Positions 32,150 to 43,302 of a stretch of DNA of 64,000 bases are shown here, piece after piece. Made by a program: the position numbers and the translations under genes. The stretch's first letter is position 1, and each line of letters opens with the position of its first letter. Source of the DNA: Muricea muricata (taxonomy: Eukaryota; Cnidaria; Anthozoa; Malacalcyonacea; Plexauridae); the NCBI GenBank assembly GCA_963855995.1, contig OY979716.1, positions 47,387,213-47,451,212 on the forward strand, read 5' to 3'. The notes below the pieces were generated by a model that worked only from the letters and a program-made list of their open reading frames with translations, had not been told where the DNA came from and searched no databases.

Positions 32150-33008
32150 GAATCTGAACAGATAAATTGTACAAAAGTGTCATGTAATCCTTCATTAGGC
32201 ACTGATAATGAGATTAATATATTAGCTAAAACTAAGGGTCTGAAAATAGCCAACTTAAATTTTAATTGCTTAATGAAACATCTGGATGAAATTCGCTTAA
32301 TTCTTAGTAACAAAGCCCTTGACATTCTTGCAATTAATGAATCCAAAATTGATAATCAGATTTCAAATGATGAGATACACATACATGGTTTCAATATAAT
32401 CCGAAAAGATCGAAATAGGTTCGATGGAAGTGTGGTTCTTTATGTTCGCGACACCATATATCATTCTCAGATAGGAAAGATATAATCCCTGATGGTCTTG
32501 AGATGGTTTGCATTGAACTAAATTTACCCTATAATAAATCTCTGCTAATTAGTACATGGTATAGACCACCAAATTCCCATATGAATATATTTGATTATTG
32601 GGCAGGCTTTTTATCAAAATGTGACAATGAAGATAAGGAGTTAATTCTTATAGGGGACTTAAACTGCGATGTCAGTAAGAATGTGCCTGATGCACACACA
32701 TGTAAGTTACAATTTCTAGGCTCTCTTTATCAGATAGACCAACTTATTAAAGAGTGTACAAGACTAACTCCTACATCTGCTACACTAATTGATTTAATAT
32801 TGACAAATACTCCAGAAAATATTTCTAGATCAGGTGTTATTCACCTGGGGATTTCAGATCATAGCCTTGTCTATGCTGTGAGAAAATTTATCCCACCAAA
32901 AGAAAGACAAAAAACTCGTGAAGTTCGTAATTTCAAAAATTTTATAGAGAATGATTTTATCCAGGATGTGTCTCAATTGCCTTGGGACATATTGTATATA
33001 TTTACAAC
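32150..33008 (+). pseudogene. LINE (CR1/L2-like) endonuclease half
   Basis: AP endonuclease with LKIANLNFN, AINESKID, STWYRPPN, ILIGDLNCD and GISDHSLVY. One frameshift lies near 32465. Homology ends at LPWDILYIF. The missing remainder begins at the equivalent residue at 47042, so this is likely the 5' part of the same insertion. Confidence 0.8.
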
Positions 33009-33028
33009 GTCTGACATCTGTGCTATAT

Positions 33029-33857
33029 TACGGAGCCCCTGAAGTGCCACAATATACACAAGTAAACGTTTCCCAGGAAAAAAACATAAAGTTTTTTATG
33101 AAGAAAACCGTACATTTTTTTTCCAAAAAAACGCAAACTTTTTTCTGTAAAAAACACAAACTTTTTTTAGAAAAAAAACAAACTTTTTTTAGGAAAAAAA
33201 ACACAAACTTTTTTCAGAAAAAAAAACACAAACTTTTTTTAGAAAAAAAAACACAAACTTTTTTCAGGAAAAAAAACACAAACTTTTTTTCTGAAAAAAA
33301 ACACAAACTTTTTTCAGGAAAAAAAAGCAAACTTTTTTTCTGAAAAAACCACAAACTTTTTTTAGAAAAAAAACACACTTTTTTTTGAAAAAAAATACAA
33401 ACTTTTTTTCTCAAAAAAACACAAACTTTTTTTCTCAAAAAACACAAACTTTTTTTAGAAAAAAAACACAAACTTTTTTCTGAAAAAAACACAAACTTTT
33501 TTTAGAAAAAAAAAACAAACTTTTTTCAGAAAAAAACCACAAACTTTTTGAATCGTGGCTCAAGCCTTGACAGCCATCAGTGCTTGCCGCTCATATCAAC
33601 ATGGCCGCGGAGACGACTAGCTCGAGCGAGACAGAAAAGGTAAAACATTGTTTTATAAAACGTCACATTCGAGACCTGACCTGAATAAATTAATCAATGT
33701 TAATCAGTGCTTTTCTTTCCTTCCTCACCTCAGGTTTTTATTTAAAACAACGTTGGCCCACTTGGCCGGATTTAGAAGATGTGACAAATTGTATTCGTGA
33801 ACAAAAGGTAAATAATATACAAGATAGCACATAAGTAACAGACATCAAATTCAAATA
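33029..33857. repeat. Left terminal inverted repeat
   Basis: Its complement is at 43303-44331. The outer 90 bp is unique, 33117-33548 is the (A)n-cacaaac-(T)n tandem array, and the inner part holds two leader exons and their donors. Confidence 0.88.
33601..33807 (+). CDS. Leader exons of the transposase gene, inside the left TIR
   Basis: Exon 1 (33601-33639) starts MAAETTSSSETEK and ends at AAAAG|GTAAAAC. Exon 2 (33734-33807) has clean borders (acctcag| and |GTAAATAA) but lacks four bases present in the right TIR copy, so its frame is broken here. Confidence 0.55.
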
Positions 33858-33893
33858 AAGCCGATTGCTATAGACATCACGAATATTGAGAAC

Positions 33894-35104
33894 TATGGTT
33901 GATCGAGCAAGTTTGAGCGATTATTTACCCGTATATGATGAGAATGTTGAGCGAGATGAACTTATTGAAACATACTTTCATCTCGGATTAAAGTACAAAG
34001 AAATTCTTCTATTTCTACTCGATGTTCACGGCGAAGAAATTAGTATTCGGCAACTGAAGCGAATTTTAAAACAACGTGGACTTGGACGCAGACGAAATCC
34101 AAGTCCCGCAAATGATGTTTTCGAAGCAATGCGAAGTGAACTTATTGGCTACAGAGCGATGCATCAACGACTTCGTGATTGGCACAGGTTGATCATTTCA
34201 CGAGAAACAGTGAGGCAAGCCTTAAAAATTCTAGATCCGGCTGGTGTTGAAGCACGTTCTAGGCATTGTTTAAGGAGGCGGATATACACATGCAAAGGGC
34301 CCAACTACATCTGGCATATTGATGGATATGACAAACTTAAACCGTATGGTTTTTGTATACATGGAGCCATATGTAGATGGCTACACGCGTCGAATTTTGT
34401 GGTTAGAAGTTGGTTCATCAAATAACGACCCTGCTATTATTGCGTCATACTTCCTCAAATATGTTATCACACATGGACTTACGGCTCGTGTAATAAGAGC
34501 TGACTTGGGAACTGAGAATGTTTTAGTTGCTGCTGTACAAAGATTCTTTCGTAGAGCAGACGATGACGCGTTTGCAGCTGGGAAAAGTTTTATCTACGGA
34601 AAAAGTGTGTCGAACCAGAGAATCGAGGCCTGGTGGAGCATACTACGCAGAGGCTGCACTGACTGGTGGATAAACCATGTGAAAGATTTACGTGATCGAG
34701 GAATTTACGAAGATAGCGACAACATCCAAGTAGAGTGCCTGAAATTTTGCTACTGCGACCTGATCCAAAAACAGCTCCATAAGGTGGCCCAGCTATGGAA
34801 CCTTCACAATATCCGACCTTGCCGTAATGCTGAATCGCCATCTGGAAGGCCAGATACAATGTACTTTGTTCCAGAGATCACAGGAACACGGGACTATAAA
34901 GCGAGTGTTGATTTTGATGATGTTGACGTGGCAGTAGAAATGTTTCCATTGGAAAGACCTAGGCATGGATGCTCTCCATTATTTAGTGAACTGGCGTTAA
35001 TGCTGATGGAAGAGAATGAACTATCGTTTCCTAGTGATGCGGAAGAAGCAACGGCACTTTACTTAGCATTACTAATGCTGATAAATCCACTGTTAAATAT
35101 GTAA
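33894..35104 (+). pseudogene. Integrase-like (rve) transposase, one frameshift
   Basis: The N-terminal half is a helix-turn-helix-like region (YKEILLFLLDVHGEEISIRQ, then LKRILKQRGLGRRR). The catalytic core follows with D in IWHIDGYDKLKP, D in RADLGTENV, and E in SNQRIEAWW. A frameshift near 34372 separates the first Asp block from VDGYTRRILWLEVG. The C-terminal part has MYFVPEITGTRDYK and an acidic end. This is a cut-and-paste type integrase core seen in many animal genomes as repeats. The start at 33894 (MVDRAS) sits just after a possible acceptor (ttgag). Confidence 0.78.
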
Positions 35105-35920
35105 TTGTAATCGAAATTGACAGAGCGAAATGTAGGTATAATCACAAAATACAACCACTGTCTGTTCAGTAAGCCAAAGGGAATTTTCAGATGGTAGAAA
35201 ACACGTTTTCAAAATTTGTCTACCACCTGTAGATTCCTCTTGGAAAAAAATAGGCTAAAGTGGTAAGTATTTGAGATCCATTGAACTATAATAAAACTGC
35301 AACACCAACTCAATACAACAGTCCTTTACTAAGATAAAGCCAAAGTAGTTTTTCTGAGTTTTGAGTTGAAATACTTATGCCAAAAACTGCATGAGCCGTA
35401 TATTAAATTTAAGGTATTAAAAAGTTGTATTTAGTATAAATACTAAAGAAATAGTTACATAAAAAATACGAAACTGACAACCGCAATTTTATAAAATACA
35501 CCAAATTTTCCATACACCAAGTATTTTCTTTTCCCTAAATTCATGAAAATTGTAAATTAAATTCAAGTTTTTAATAGCTTCAATTTGACGGCTTACTTAT
35601 AGTTCAATGTACTAAACCTAAGAAAACCTGCATAAACTCAATATCAGTTCTTTCATAATAGCTAGCTAAAATTTTCGAGAAGCTTACACTTACGTTGCAG
35701 AAATATTGTTTCTCGCACTACTATATGCTTCAAATGATATATTTATGAACTTTGATCGTACAATTAGATGTTTGTTTGAAAATTATTACACCACCACTAC
35801 ATACATTTTATATTCTCATTGACGTTGTACATTTATGTCTCCAATTTTCAAATAATACTGTTGCCTTATTGAGTAAGTTGGGTGTCAACTATTTTGCTTG
35901 CAAGTTTGTCAAAAAAATGA
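35105..35920. other. AT-rich 3' region of the transposase gene
   Basis: No gene seen; AT-rich, probably 3' untranslated and intergenic sequence between the convergent genes. Confidence 0.4.
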
Positions 35921-36364
35921 ATTTTTATGTAAACATCAATGTCACAATGTGCATGCACTTCTGTACCTTCACGTATATAAAGAAACCCATAAAATATTAA
36001 CACAACAAAACAAACAGAAAGTTGATCATGCAGCTTCCAATCAATTAGTTTGCGTTACGTCGTCATCTTCACCGCACAGCACTGTCATGCATGACATATT
36101 ACTGCATGGAAAATAGCTACACTAAAATTAGACTGCATACATTTTTTATGTAAACATCAGTGTCAATTTGCATGCACTTCTGTACCTTCACGTATATAAA
36201 AAACCCCATAAAATATTAACACAACAAAATAAACAGAAAACTGATCATGCAGCTGGCTTACAATCAATTAGTTTGCGTTACATCGTCACCTTCACCACAG
36301 CACTGTTAATGCATGACATATTACTGCATGGAAAATAGCTACACTAAAATTAGACTGCATACAT
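35921..36364. repeat. Direct tandem duplication of about 220 bp
   Basis: Units 35921-36139 and 36141-36364 share nearly all bases, from ttttatgtaaacatca to attagactgcatac. They lie between the convergent genes of the HECT transposon. Confidence 0.85.
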
Positions 36365-36520
36365 GAATCAACAATTAAAAATATTACTTCTTATCAAGTT
36401 AATATTAGTTCTTCTCAAGTCTTTCCCTTTAACAGTACTGGTGAAAAATTTCAAACGTACACATGACAAATTATCTTCCTTGACGTGACCGCGTGACGTA
36501 TTCCAAACCAACACATTAGT

Positions 36521-37585
36521 CTATATGGAATAAAAGCGCCACGACTCTGGATTGTTTATGACTTCATCAAACTGCTTTCTAAAGTCACTGAAATTGTCGT
36601 ACCCAGACGTTGGGAGATCTACAACCGAGGAACAGGTGTGCAACAAAACGTGAGGCAAGTTGCCCGTGTGTAAATGAAATATGACCTTGATATGCTCGCC
36701 CGAGTACGTTGCACTTCCGGTGACGAACCGTAAGAAAGACGGAAGTTCTTTCTCGGTAAGATTCCGAAGGTACCTTTTGAAGTAAGTAAAGACAGTCTCC
36801 TTCGCTTTGGTCATGGTCAATGGGTCATCGATTGTGAGAAGGGAGAGGACTTTGTCCGTAGTTACCGATAGGTCGTTGTAAAGGTTGTACACAGATTTTT
36901 TTGTGAAAAAGGTACCATCGCTGATGCCACAGAGAAATCCTTCCTTTAAAGCATCCACTGCCATACGTGGTTTACTCGACAGTTCAGTTTTTCCTACACT
37001 AATAAGGACACTCTTTTTATTCTCCGTTGTTGGCATTTTAGAGACTGCGTACTCTGGCATGAAGTCAAGCAAGAAATTCTTGCTTTCCTGGGAAAGTTTC
37101 TCCTCCATCAGTATATGGGATAATTTGACCCTTTCGTACGAGCTGACATATTCCAAAAAACCATCGAGAAAATCTTCGTCGTTTATACTTTCCTTTCCAG
37201 CAAGCATTAAAGTAAGGAATACTTTGTTGATTGAAATTGGGAAAACGCCAGATAAGATGTAACCATGCCATAATATTCTTCCAAGTATGGTATACACATT
37301 CTCTTCGATACCCGGGCAAATTCGTGGAACAAAAGTGCACGTACCTTCAAAATAACGCGGGATGGCATTTTCCCAAAACAGAGAATATGCTTCTCGTTTT
37401 ATTCCATCAAAATCAAGGCCACACTCGTCTTTAAACTGTATTGTTATAAAACTTTTTACGATGTCCTGATCTACGTATGCCGACATCATATCTTCTACAA
37501 TGTTTGAGCAATGAACTGTAACCATTTGTGATCTCCCTTCTCTACGTAGCTTCTCAAGTTCTTGGTGACGGATATCAAGAAACTC
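36521..37585 (-). CDS. HECT-domain E3 ubiquitin ligase, catalytic exon
   Basis: The exon starts after a clear acceptor (ccattacag) and runs open for 355 codons to the stop at 36521. The N-lobe shows FKDECGLDFDGIKREAYSLF. The C-lobe ends LLHTCSSVVDLPTSGYDNFS, with the Cys placed as the HECT thioester cysteine, then an FRKQFDEVI helix. The E2-binding and C-lobe order fits HECT; the domain is of near-normal length. It resembles G2E3-like genes that occur as repeats in animal genomes. The catalytic exon itself has no break. Confidence 0.8.
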   Translation of the reverse strand, partial: EFLDIRHQELEKLRREGRSQMVTVHCSNIVEDMMSAYVDQDIVKSFITIQFKDECGLDFDGIKREAYSLFWENAIPRYFEGTCTFVPRICPGIEENVYTILGRILWHGYILSGVFPISINKVFLTLMLAGKESINDEDFLDGFLEYVSSYERVKLSHILMEEKLSQESKNFLLDFMPEYAVSKMPTTENKKSVLISVGKTELSSKPRMAVDALKEGFLCGISDGTFFTKKSVYNLYNDLSVTTDKVLSLLTIDDPLTMTKAKETVFTYFKRYLRNLTEKELPSFLRFVTGSATYSGEHIKVIFHLHTGNLPHVLLHTCSSVVDLPTSGYDNFSDFRKQFDEVINNPESWRFYSI

Positions 37586-38222
37586 CTGTAATGGAAAATT
37601 TTAGGTCGTGTTAAATGTACCTTAACATTAGTTTAATAGGGTACGCCCTGTTGCATTTCTCCTTATTGCTTGTTTGCTAGACTGTCTCTGGCTGTCGTAT
37701 TTAGCCAGAGACTGTAATCTATCTATAGTACAATAAGACGTTTTCAAACAAAATAAAAAATACCGAATTACTCAAATATTTCACTGTAAACGGCTGGGCA
37801 AAACTTTATTACACATGACACATTTTACTGGACCTATTTCGCTAACGAAACCTGCACGGTACTATAGGGAAGCTATACATTTTAATCAAGGAATCATAAA
37901 AGTCTGGATGTTGAAGCTTGGTTTTTTCTTAAAGAGTCAAATATGCAGTTCGCGCCAGATTATTTTTATAAGAAAGTTCTAAAGGTTTATACGTTGCGAT
38001 TTCCTAAGTTCTGGTTATTGCCAATATATATGGGTTAAGCGAACATTTGGCCGCTTAGTGCAGATCTCTATTACCATTAGCTGGTAATACAGCTACAATA
38101 GCGTATAGATCCGCCATAATTAATTATTTCAGTGTATTTCATAATTATCCTGGCATACTGTATGAATAAAGCATAATTATTAGCAATACTTAATGTGCAT
38201 GGCAATAAGAAATTTGTACTTA

Positions 38223-38700
38223 CTGCACCAGTTTCACTTTCATCCTCTTCCATAAACTGGTCTGGAAGAAATTCTGACATATTTTCTACAGATAGATCCG
38301 CATCTCGAGCGAAGCCAGCTGTGCTAATCTCGGGATCTTCGTGCACTAGGGATAATGGCTCTTCTCACTCATTCACGCATAACACATAATTTGCAGCTTC
38401 GACGACGGGCTTTTCTGGTAACACAATCTCGCCTGACACAGGATAAACGAGTCTAAAATATTCGGGAAGTAGACTCAAAGACCCAACCCAATCATACACT
38501 TGGTTCATTGTTGAATTCTTCAGAAACATCCGGCTTATAGTTCCAAGAGTAAGATGGCGAACTAAAACAATCACGTGTTCTTCTTCAATGTTTGGTTCTG
38601 CCTGAACACGCTTAGCCCTCTCATATCTCAAGCATTCTTGTCTTGTGACATCCAGCACTTCTTTCTCCAGCGCTTCTCTCCTTCTTCAACGTTTCTTGAA
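38223..38700 (-). pseudogene. E3 ligase gene: ubiquitin-like domain exon
   Basis: The frame carries VIVLVRHLTLGTISRMFLKN, then VYDWVGSL...PEYFRLVYP, a UBX/ubiquitin-like fold signature. An in-frame TGA near 38368 interrupts it, and the same frame then continues through an acidic linker (EFLPDQFMEEDESETGA) to a donor (GCA|GTAAGTAC) near 38223. A frameshift near 38700 breaks the link to the upstream part. Confidence 0.68.
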
Positions 38701-39419
38701 TCCGTAGCTAGGCTATCAAAGTAAGCTTTATCCTGTTCTTCTTGAACTTTCGATCTTTCCTGGGTGGTACCCATAAGACTTGAAGTGGTAGATGTTTCAC
38801 CAGCCAGTGTTTCTGACCAAGGAGCTATTAGGTCATCCTCATCACTGCTATAACTTATGTTTATTTCTTTCTTTTCACTCGTAAAATAAAAACGAACTCT
38901 ACTTTTAAAACCATTCTTGGTGCAATAATCACCAAGGGTAAATTCTACATCTCCGACAGTCTTTGACAATGTTTTACGCTGAAAATCTGCAAGACCAAGA
39001 TTCATTTCATGTTTGGGTCCCATTGAACTATTACCATCAGGAAAAAACCACTTTTCTCCAACTTCTATCATGTCTTTATAACTGAATGTCACCGAGGCTT
39101 TCATTTCTCTGGTGCCTCCGCCCTTTTCAAGCCCTACTCTTACGCCATTATGAATCCATCCCATCGATATATTGTGGGTAAAAATCTTTGTCTGAGCCTT
39201 TCTTGATTCGGTTTTTTTGGTCTTTGACGAAAGTTTCGCTTTGTCTTTTTTGCCTTCAAGTAACTCAGAAATTAGTTTCTGTTTTTTCTGTTCCCTTTGA
39301 TTGGTTCCAATTTGACTTGCACAGAATTCCTTCAGGGAAAGACGAACACCTAGTTCCTTTATACCCACTTCATGCTTTAACTGACTATCAGTCGCTATGT
39401 TGATCTCTTTGAAGCCCAT
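38690..39419 (-). CDS. E3 ligase gene: N-terminal exon
   Basis: Begins after an acceptor (tttactgtag) at 39420. A coiled-coil, Lys-rich region (EQKKQKLISELLEGKKDKAK) is followed by a folded domain with KGGGTREMKAS and GEKWFFPDGNSSMGPK, typical of the N-terminal region of transposon-borne HECT proteins. The frame ends by frameshift near 38690 into CWMSQDKNA. Confidence 0.62.
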
Positions 39420-39545
39420 CTACAGTAAAAAACCAACAAAGAAAAATCACCACCAGAAATTTGGAACATTTTGCTTTTTTGACCAGTGGTTATCCGATAA
39501 TAATATATTCCGAATTAATATTATGATTCATTAGGCTTTATGATC

Positions 39546-39795
39546 AGGGTTGGTAGCATTCCTGAATAAATAGGCCAAACATTTAAGTATGTTCTTTGTT
39601 TTTCTTTGTATTGACCTTTTGTCTTCTTGACCACACTAAGTAGGGTCTGGTCTATATATTCAAAAATATAACCAACTAGGGTTGGCAGTATTTATAAATA
39701 ATCAGGCCAAATTTTCAACAAAGCTCTTTGTTTTCTTTGTTTTCTTGACGGAGCTAATAATGGTTTGGCCTAATGATTCATAAATACTAGCAACC
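39546..39795. repeat. Two degenerate copies of the CAGGGTTGCCAG MITE family
   Basis: Both segments carry agggttggYagNatt, then aggccaaa and tctttgttttctttg blocks also present in the MITE at 31517-31661. They lie in the long intron of the E3 gene. Confidence 0.6.
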
Positions 39796-40624
39796 GCGTG
39801 CAACCAACTATAATTATGATTTGAACATGGCGACAAGATCTGGGCACCGTGTACGATGAATTTTGAGAGGCTTTTGGGACCGGCTTCCTCAGAACATATG
39901 TAAGTTTCTACCATTCTTATGAAAAGCCTAAACATTACAGAAAACAGCGAAGGCTACGAACCGCGCATGGTGCAAAGGGACTGGTCATCAATTACAGGAG
40001 AGGGGGTGGTTGTTTGAAAGATGGGGTCATGTCTGTTTGTGCATTAAAAGGGAGGACGGTAAAATGTTTTTATGCACAAATCAAGGCTACTTTTAGCCAA
40101 GGATACCAATAAAAGAGGATAAAAAATTGTACCCTGCTCCCTTTTAATGTACGAATTTAAAAAAGACATGACCCACCCCCTCTTTCAACCAGCCCTCTCT
40201 CCCCTATAATTATGGACCAGTCCCAAAAGGTTGTCAGCCAAATCGAACTATTTAGCTAGGCTGCTATAAATGATATGGAGACCATCTAGATCTAGCGGTA
40301 AGGCGTAAATTTTTTGGTTTAAAAAGTACCTTTACTTATGCGATCCACAAATCGAGCTGTGATCGGGATAAAAATTTGCAATTACACAAAAAAATTTTGG
40401 TGTTTTTTACTCTTAAATAATAATAATTAATAATTACTGATATTTATACAGGTTAGTTCGTTCAGAATTGGAATATTCTGGTATCAATCGAAGATCTGTA
40501 CTTAAGATAATATTATAAAATCCCTATGTTATTACTAATATATATAAATATTAAAAATGTAAATATTAAGAAGTTAAAAGGTTCGTTCAATATCCACAGT
40601 CCATAAGAGTTTACTGTATATTAA

Positions 40625-41215
40625 CAGCCCTCAATTTAGTTTTGAACCTTAGCAAAACTTTTCTCGTCCCTTGTATCTTTGGCTAAGCTATTAAAAATTA
40701 AGGCCCCTTGTGTAGCAAAGCGTTTTCTGCCAGTCTCTGTCCTAGACTTAGGTAATTTCAATAGAGATTGATTTCCTCTAGTGTTCTTTTCGTGGTCCAT
40801 TACTTGAAATTGATTTTCAAATATTTTTGGTGCAAGATCATTAAGAATTTTAAAAACATCATGCAATTCTTTGTTTACAGGTCATCTCAACACTGTCCCA
40901 GTTTACTATTATCCCCGAGTCCATTGCTATTACTCGACTTGCTTTGTCCTGAACGGATTGAAGTTTATCCCTCGCTGCTTTAGGCAAACTGGGTTGCAGA
41001 GCAATAAAGCAAGATCGGTCGTATCATTGTCGAATAAATTGTTTAAGCAACATATGGACCAGCGGTTTTGCGTATGCGGGACAACATTTTAACACGTGCT
41101 GCTGCCTTTTTGTATAAATCACGAGCATACTTTTGAAGAGTTAAGTGATTGTCAAGGGAAACTCCAAGATACCGATACGTAGTTACTTCGTTAATAAGGG
41201 TGATGACTACGGGGG
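40625..41215 (-). pseudogene. LINE reverse transcriptase 3' fragment
   Basis: Frames on the minus strand give TYRYLGVSLDNHLTLQ, IYSTMIRPILLYCNP, then HDVFKILNDLAPKIF and GALIFNSLAKDTR, the C-terminal part of CR1/L2-type polymerases. Several stops and shifts. Nested in the E3 gene's intron. Confidence 0.7.
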
Positions 41216-41520
41216 AGGGAAAATTAAAGAAAGTGTTTCACTTTCCTTGATTTTTCATCTCCGGTAGAGACTGGCTAGTTGGGGACAAGTATACTCAGAA
41301 ACCCAAAATTTCGAGCGTCAATATATCCTGTTTGCAGGTTCGCTGTGATTATAGTAAAGCAACAAAAATTACGAAAAACCATCAACATTGCATTTCAAAA
41401 GATGGAAGAAATTAGAAATCAACTCGCATGACCTGAATCCAATTCCCATTTTTGAGGACTTCATTTCCTATTCCCAGCGGCCAAATTCTGGCGCCAGCAA
41501 CCCCAATCCCATTTTCGGTT

Positions 41521-41632
41521 GTCAATTTATGTTTCGCGCACGAATGTGCCTTTCTTTGATCTTTGACCGAGTCGAAGACTGGGATCAAAGAACGGTACAT
41601 TCGTGCGCGAAACATAAATTGATAACCCCATT
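41521..41632. repeat. Foldback repeat
   Basis: Arms tttatgtttcgcgcacgaat and the complement at 41597-41626 surround a 30-base imperfectly paired core with ctttgatc/gatcaaag. Confidence 0.8.
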
Positions 41633-41699
41633 TTCCCAGCCAAAAAATAGGTCAATCCCAGTAGCCATTTTACCCCTTCAGGACCCTCAATTAAATATG

Positions 41700-43302
41700 C
41701 AGCAGTGCGCCGCCATCTTAACCTAAATTTCCAGTGATGTAATAGTTATAAAAAGTAAAGGTAAATAAATTACTTATTTCATGTACTAAACACCAATTTG
41801 AATCAGCAGAATGTAAAAATAAACAACTTACATATATATTAATACAATAAAGTAACATTTGTTGCTCTTCGGAGCTGTCGGAAACTTGCAAATAACGTTG
41901 CTGCTTCAGTTGCCATAAGTGGACTATGGGCTTATATACAGATCGGATGCTTATAATTATACGTGGAAACATATTCGGAATGGCCTAAGCGTTAGTGAAT
42001 ATAGTGGGCTTACACGTTGGGTAGTGACATAGCAAGTTCAATAACTGGGGAGGTACATATATTTGTGTTCAGCACAATTAATGTCTTTTCAAATCAATTG
42101 TTTTGATGGTCTGTGAACCCGTTATAACCTTTGTGCAAGGACTTGAATTCCGCATTAACTAAAAACGGTGTTGAATGTATCCAAAAGACGCATATATTAA
42201 CTTATATTACCAATATATGATGTCAAAAAATTCTAAAATATAGCATTCAATTTCCTTGGTTATGTGACACAATATTTTTGTATGAGTTCAGTTATGTTAA
42301 ACCAATTTATAAAACTATTGCACTAGCAACATCCTTAAATATGAAGGCAATATTAGCACTGTAAACAATAGGCATTTGCAAGTAACAGATGGGATAAGCA
42401 CAATAAAAATTATGTATATTTGGTTTGTGGAAAGGCATATGTTTTGAATGCTATATTCCCATATCTTGTATGTGTTGAATGTGTGTTTTTCAAGAAACAA
42501 AAACATATTATCACCATGTATGCCTTTTTATGCTATATTTTATACTTTTTATGCTTATTTACTGTATTATCAACGCAAATAATGTTTGTAACTTGGTCTT
42601 TGTTTGCCATCGTTTGTAAACTTTGTGATATTTTTCCCCTCTGTATGCTCTTTTATGTTCTTCTTAGCGGTTTAACTTGGTGTGCACGTTACGTCAGCCG
42701 CGCCATGTTGGATGATCTCGACAAAGAATTTTGATCATTTACAAATCAAATGTTATCCAATATGGCGAAATGTCTTTGTTTGTTAAATTTCTCTAGATTG
42801 GTTGCACACCTCGAATACATTATGTGTTCATTATATCCGTGTTAGATAATAAAATTCAGATACATCTTCATTGTTTTACAACGGTTTTCTCGTATATGTG
42901 GCTGTTTTAATTCGTATCTCATGTTTGTTTACTTATCGGCGAAGTAATCGAACTTTTAATTTTGCCGTGCGACACGAGTGCGTACGAGCTAGCCAACTCC
43001 TAAATTATATTATTTAGCTACGATACATCAGCATATTATATGTATATCTGAATTGAACATGCATGTTTATAACCGGCATGTAGTATGATATAAACCTGAA
43101 ATAGGTAAATAAAGCGATAAACTATCATCTGACGATGATCCTTCCTTTGTTAACATTATTTTTTATTCAAAATTTCCCCTATTTCAAACATAAAATGGGT
43201 ACTGTTAGTTGATTACACAAAATATCCAGTATAAAATATCAGTAATAGAAGTAAACAAACAAATTCCTTTCAGTGCGCAAAATGTCAGTACTAGCAATCG
43301 AC
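41700..43302. other. AT-rich intron of the E3 gene
   Basis: Frames such as 42420-42734 are hydrophobic but low-complexity and unsupported. No repeat recognised. Confidence 0.45.

Noticed and set aside
33117-33548. Possible CRISPR-like array
   Set aside because: Units lack distinct spacers, are low complexity, and lie in a eukaryotic transposon TIR.
40768-41092. Plus-strand frames at 40.8-41.1 kb
   Set aside because: Antisense of the LINE fragment that reads clearly on the minus strand.
42420-42734. Hydrophobic 104-codon frame as a membrane protein
   Set aside because: T-rich DNA gives Phe/Leu/Cys-rich translation; no start context, homologue or conserved copy visible.
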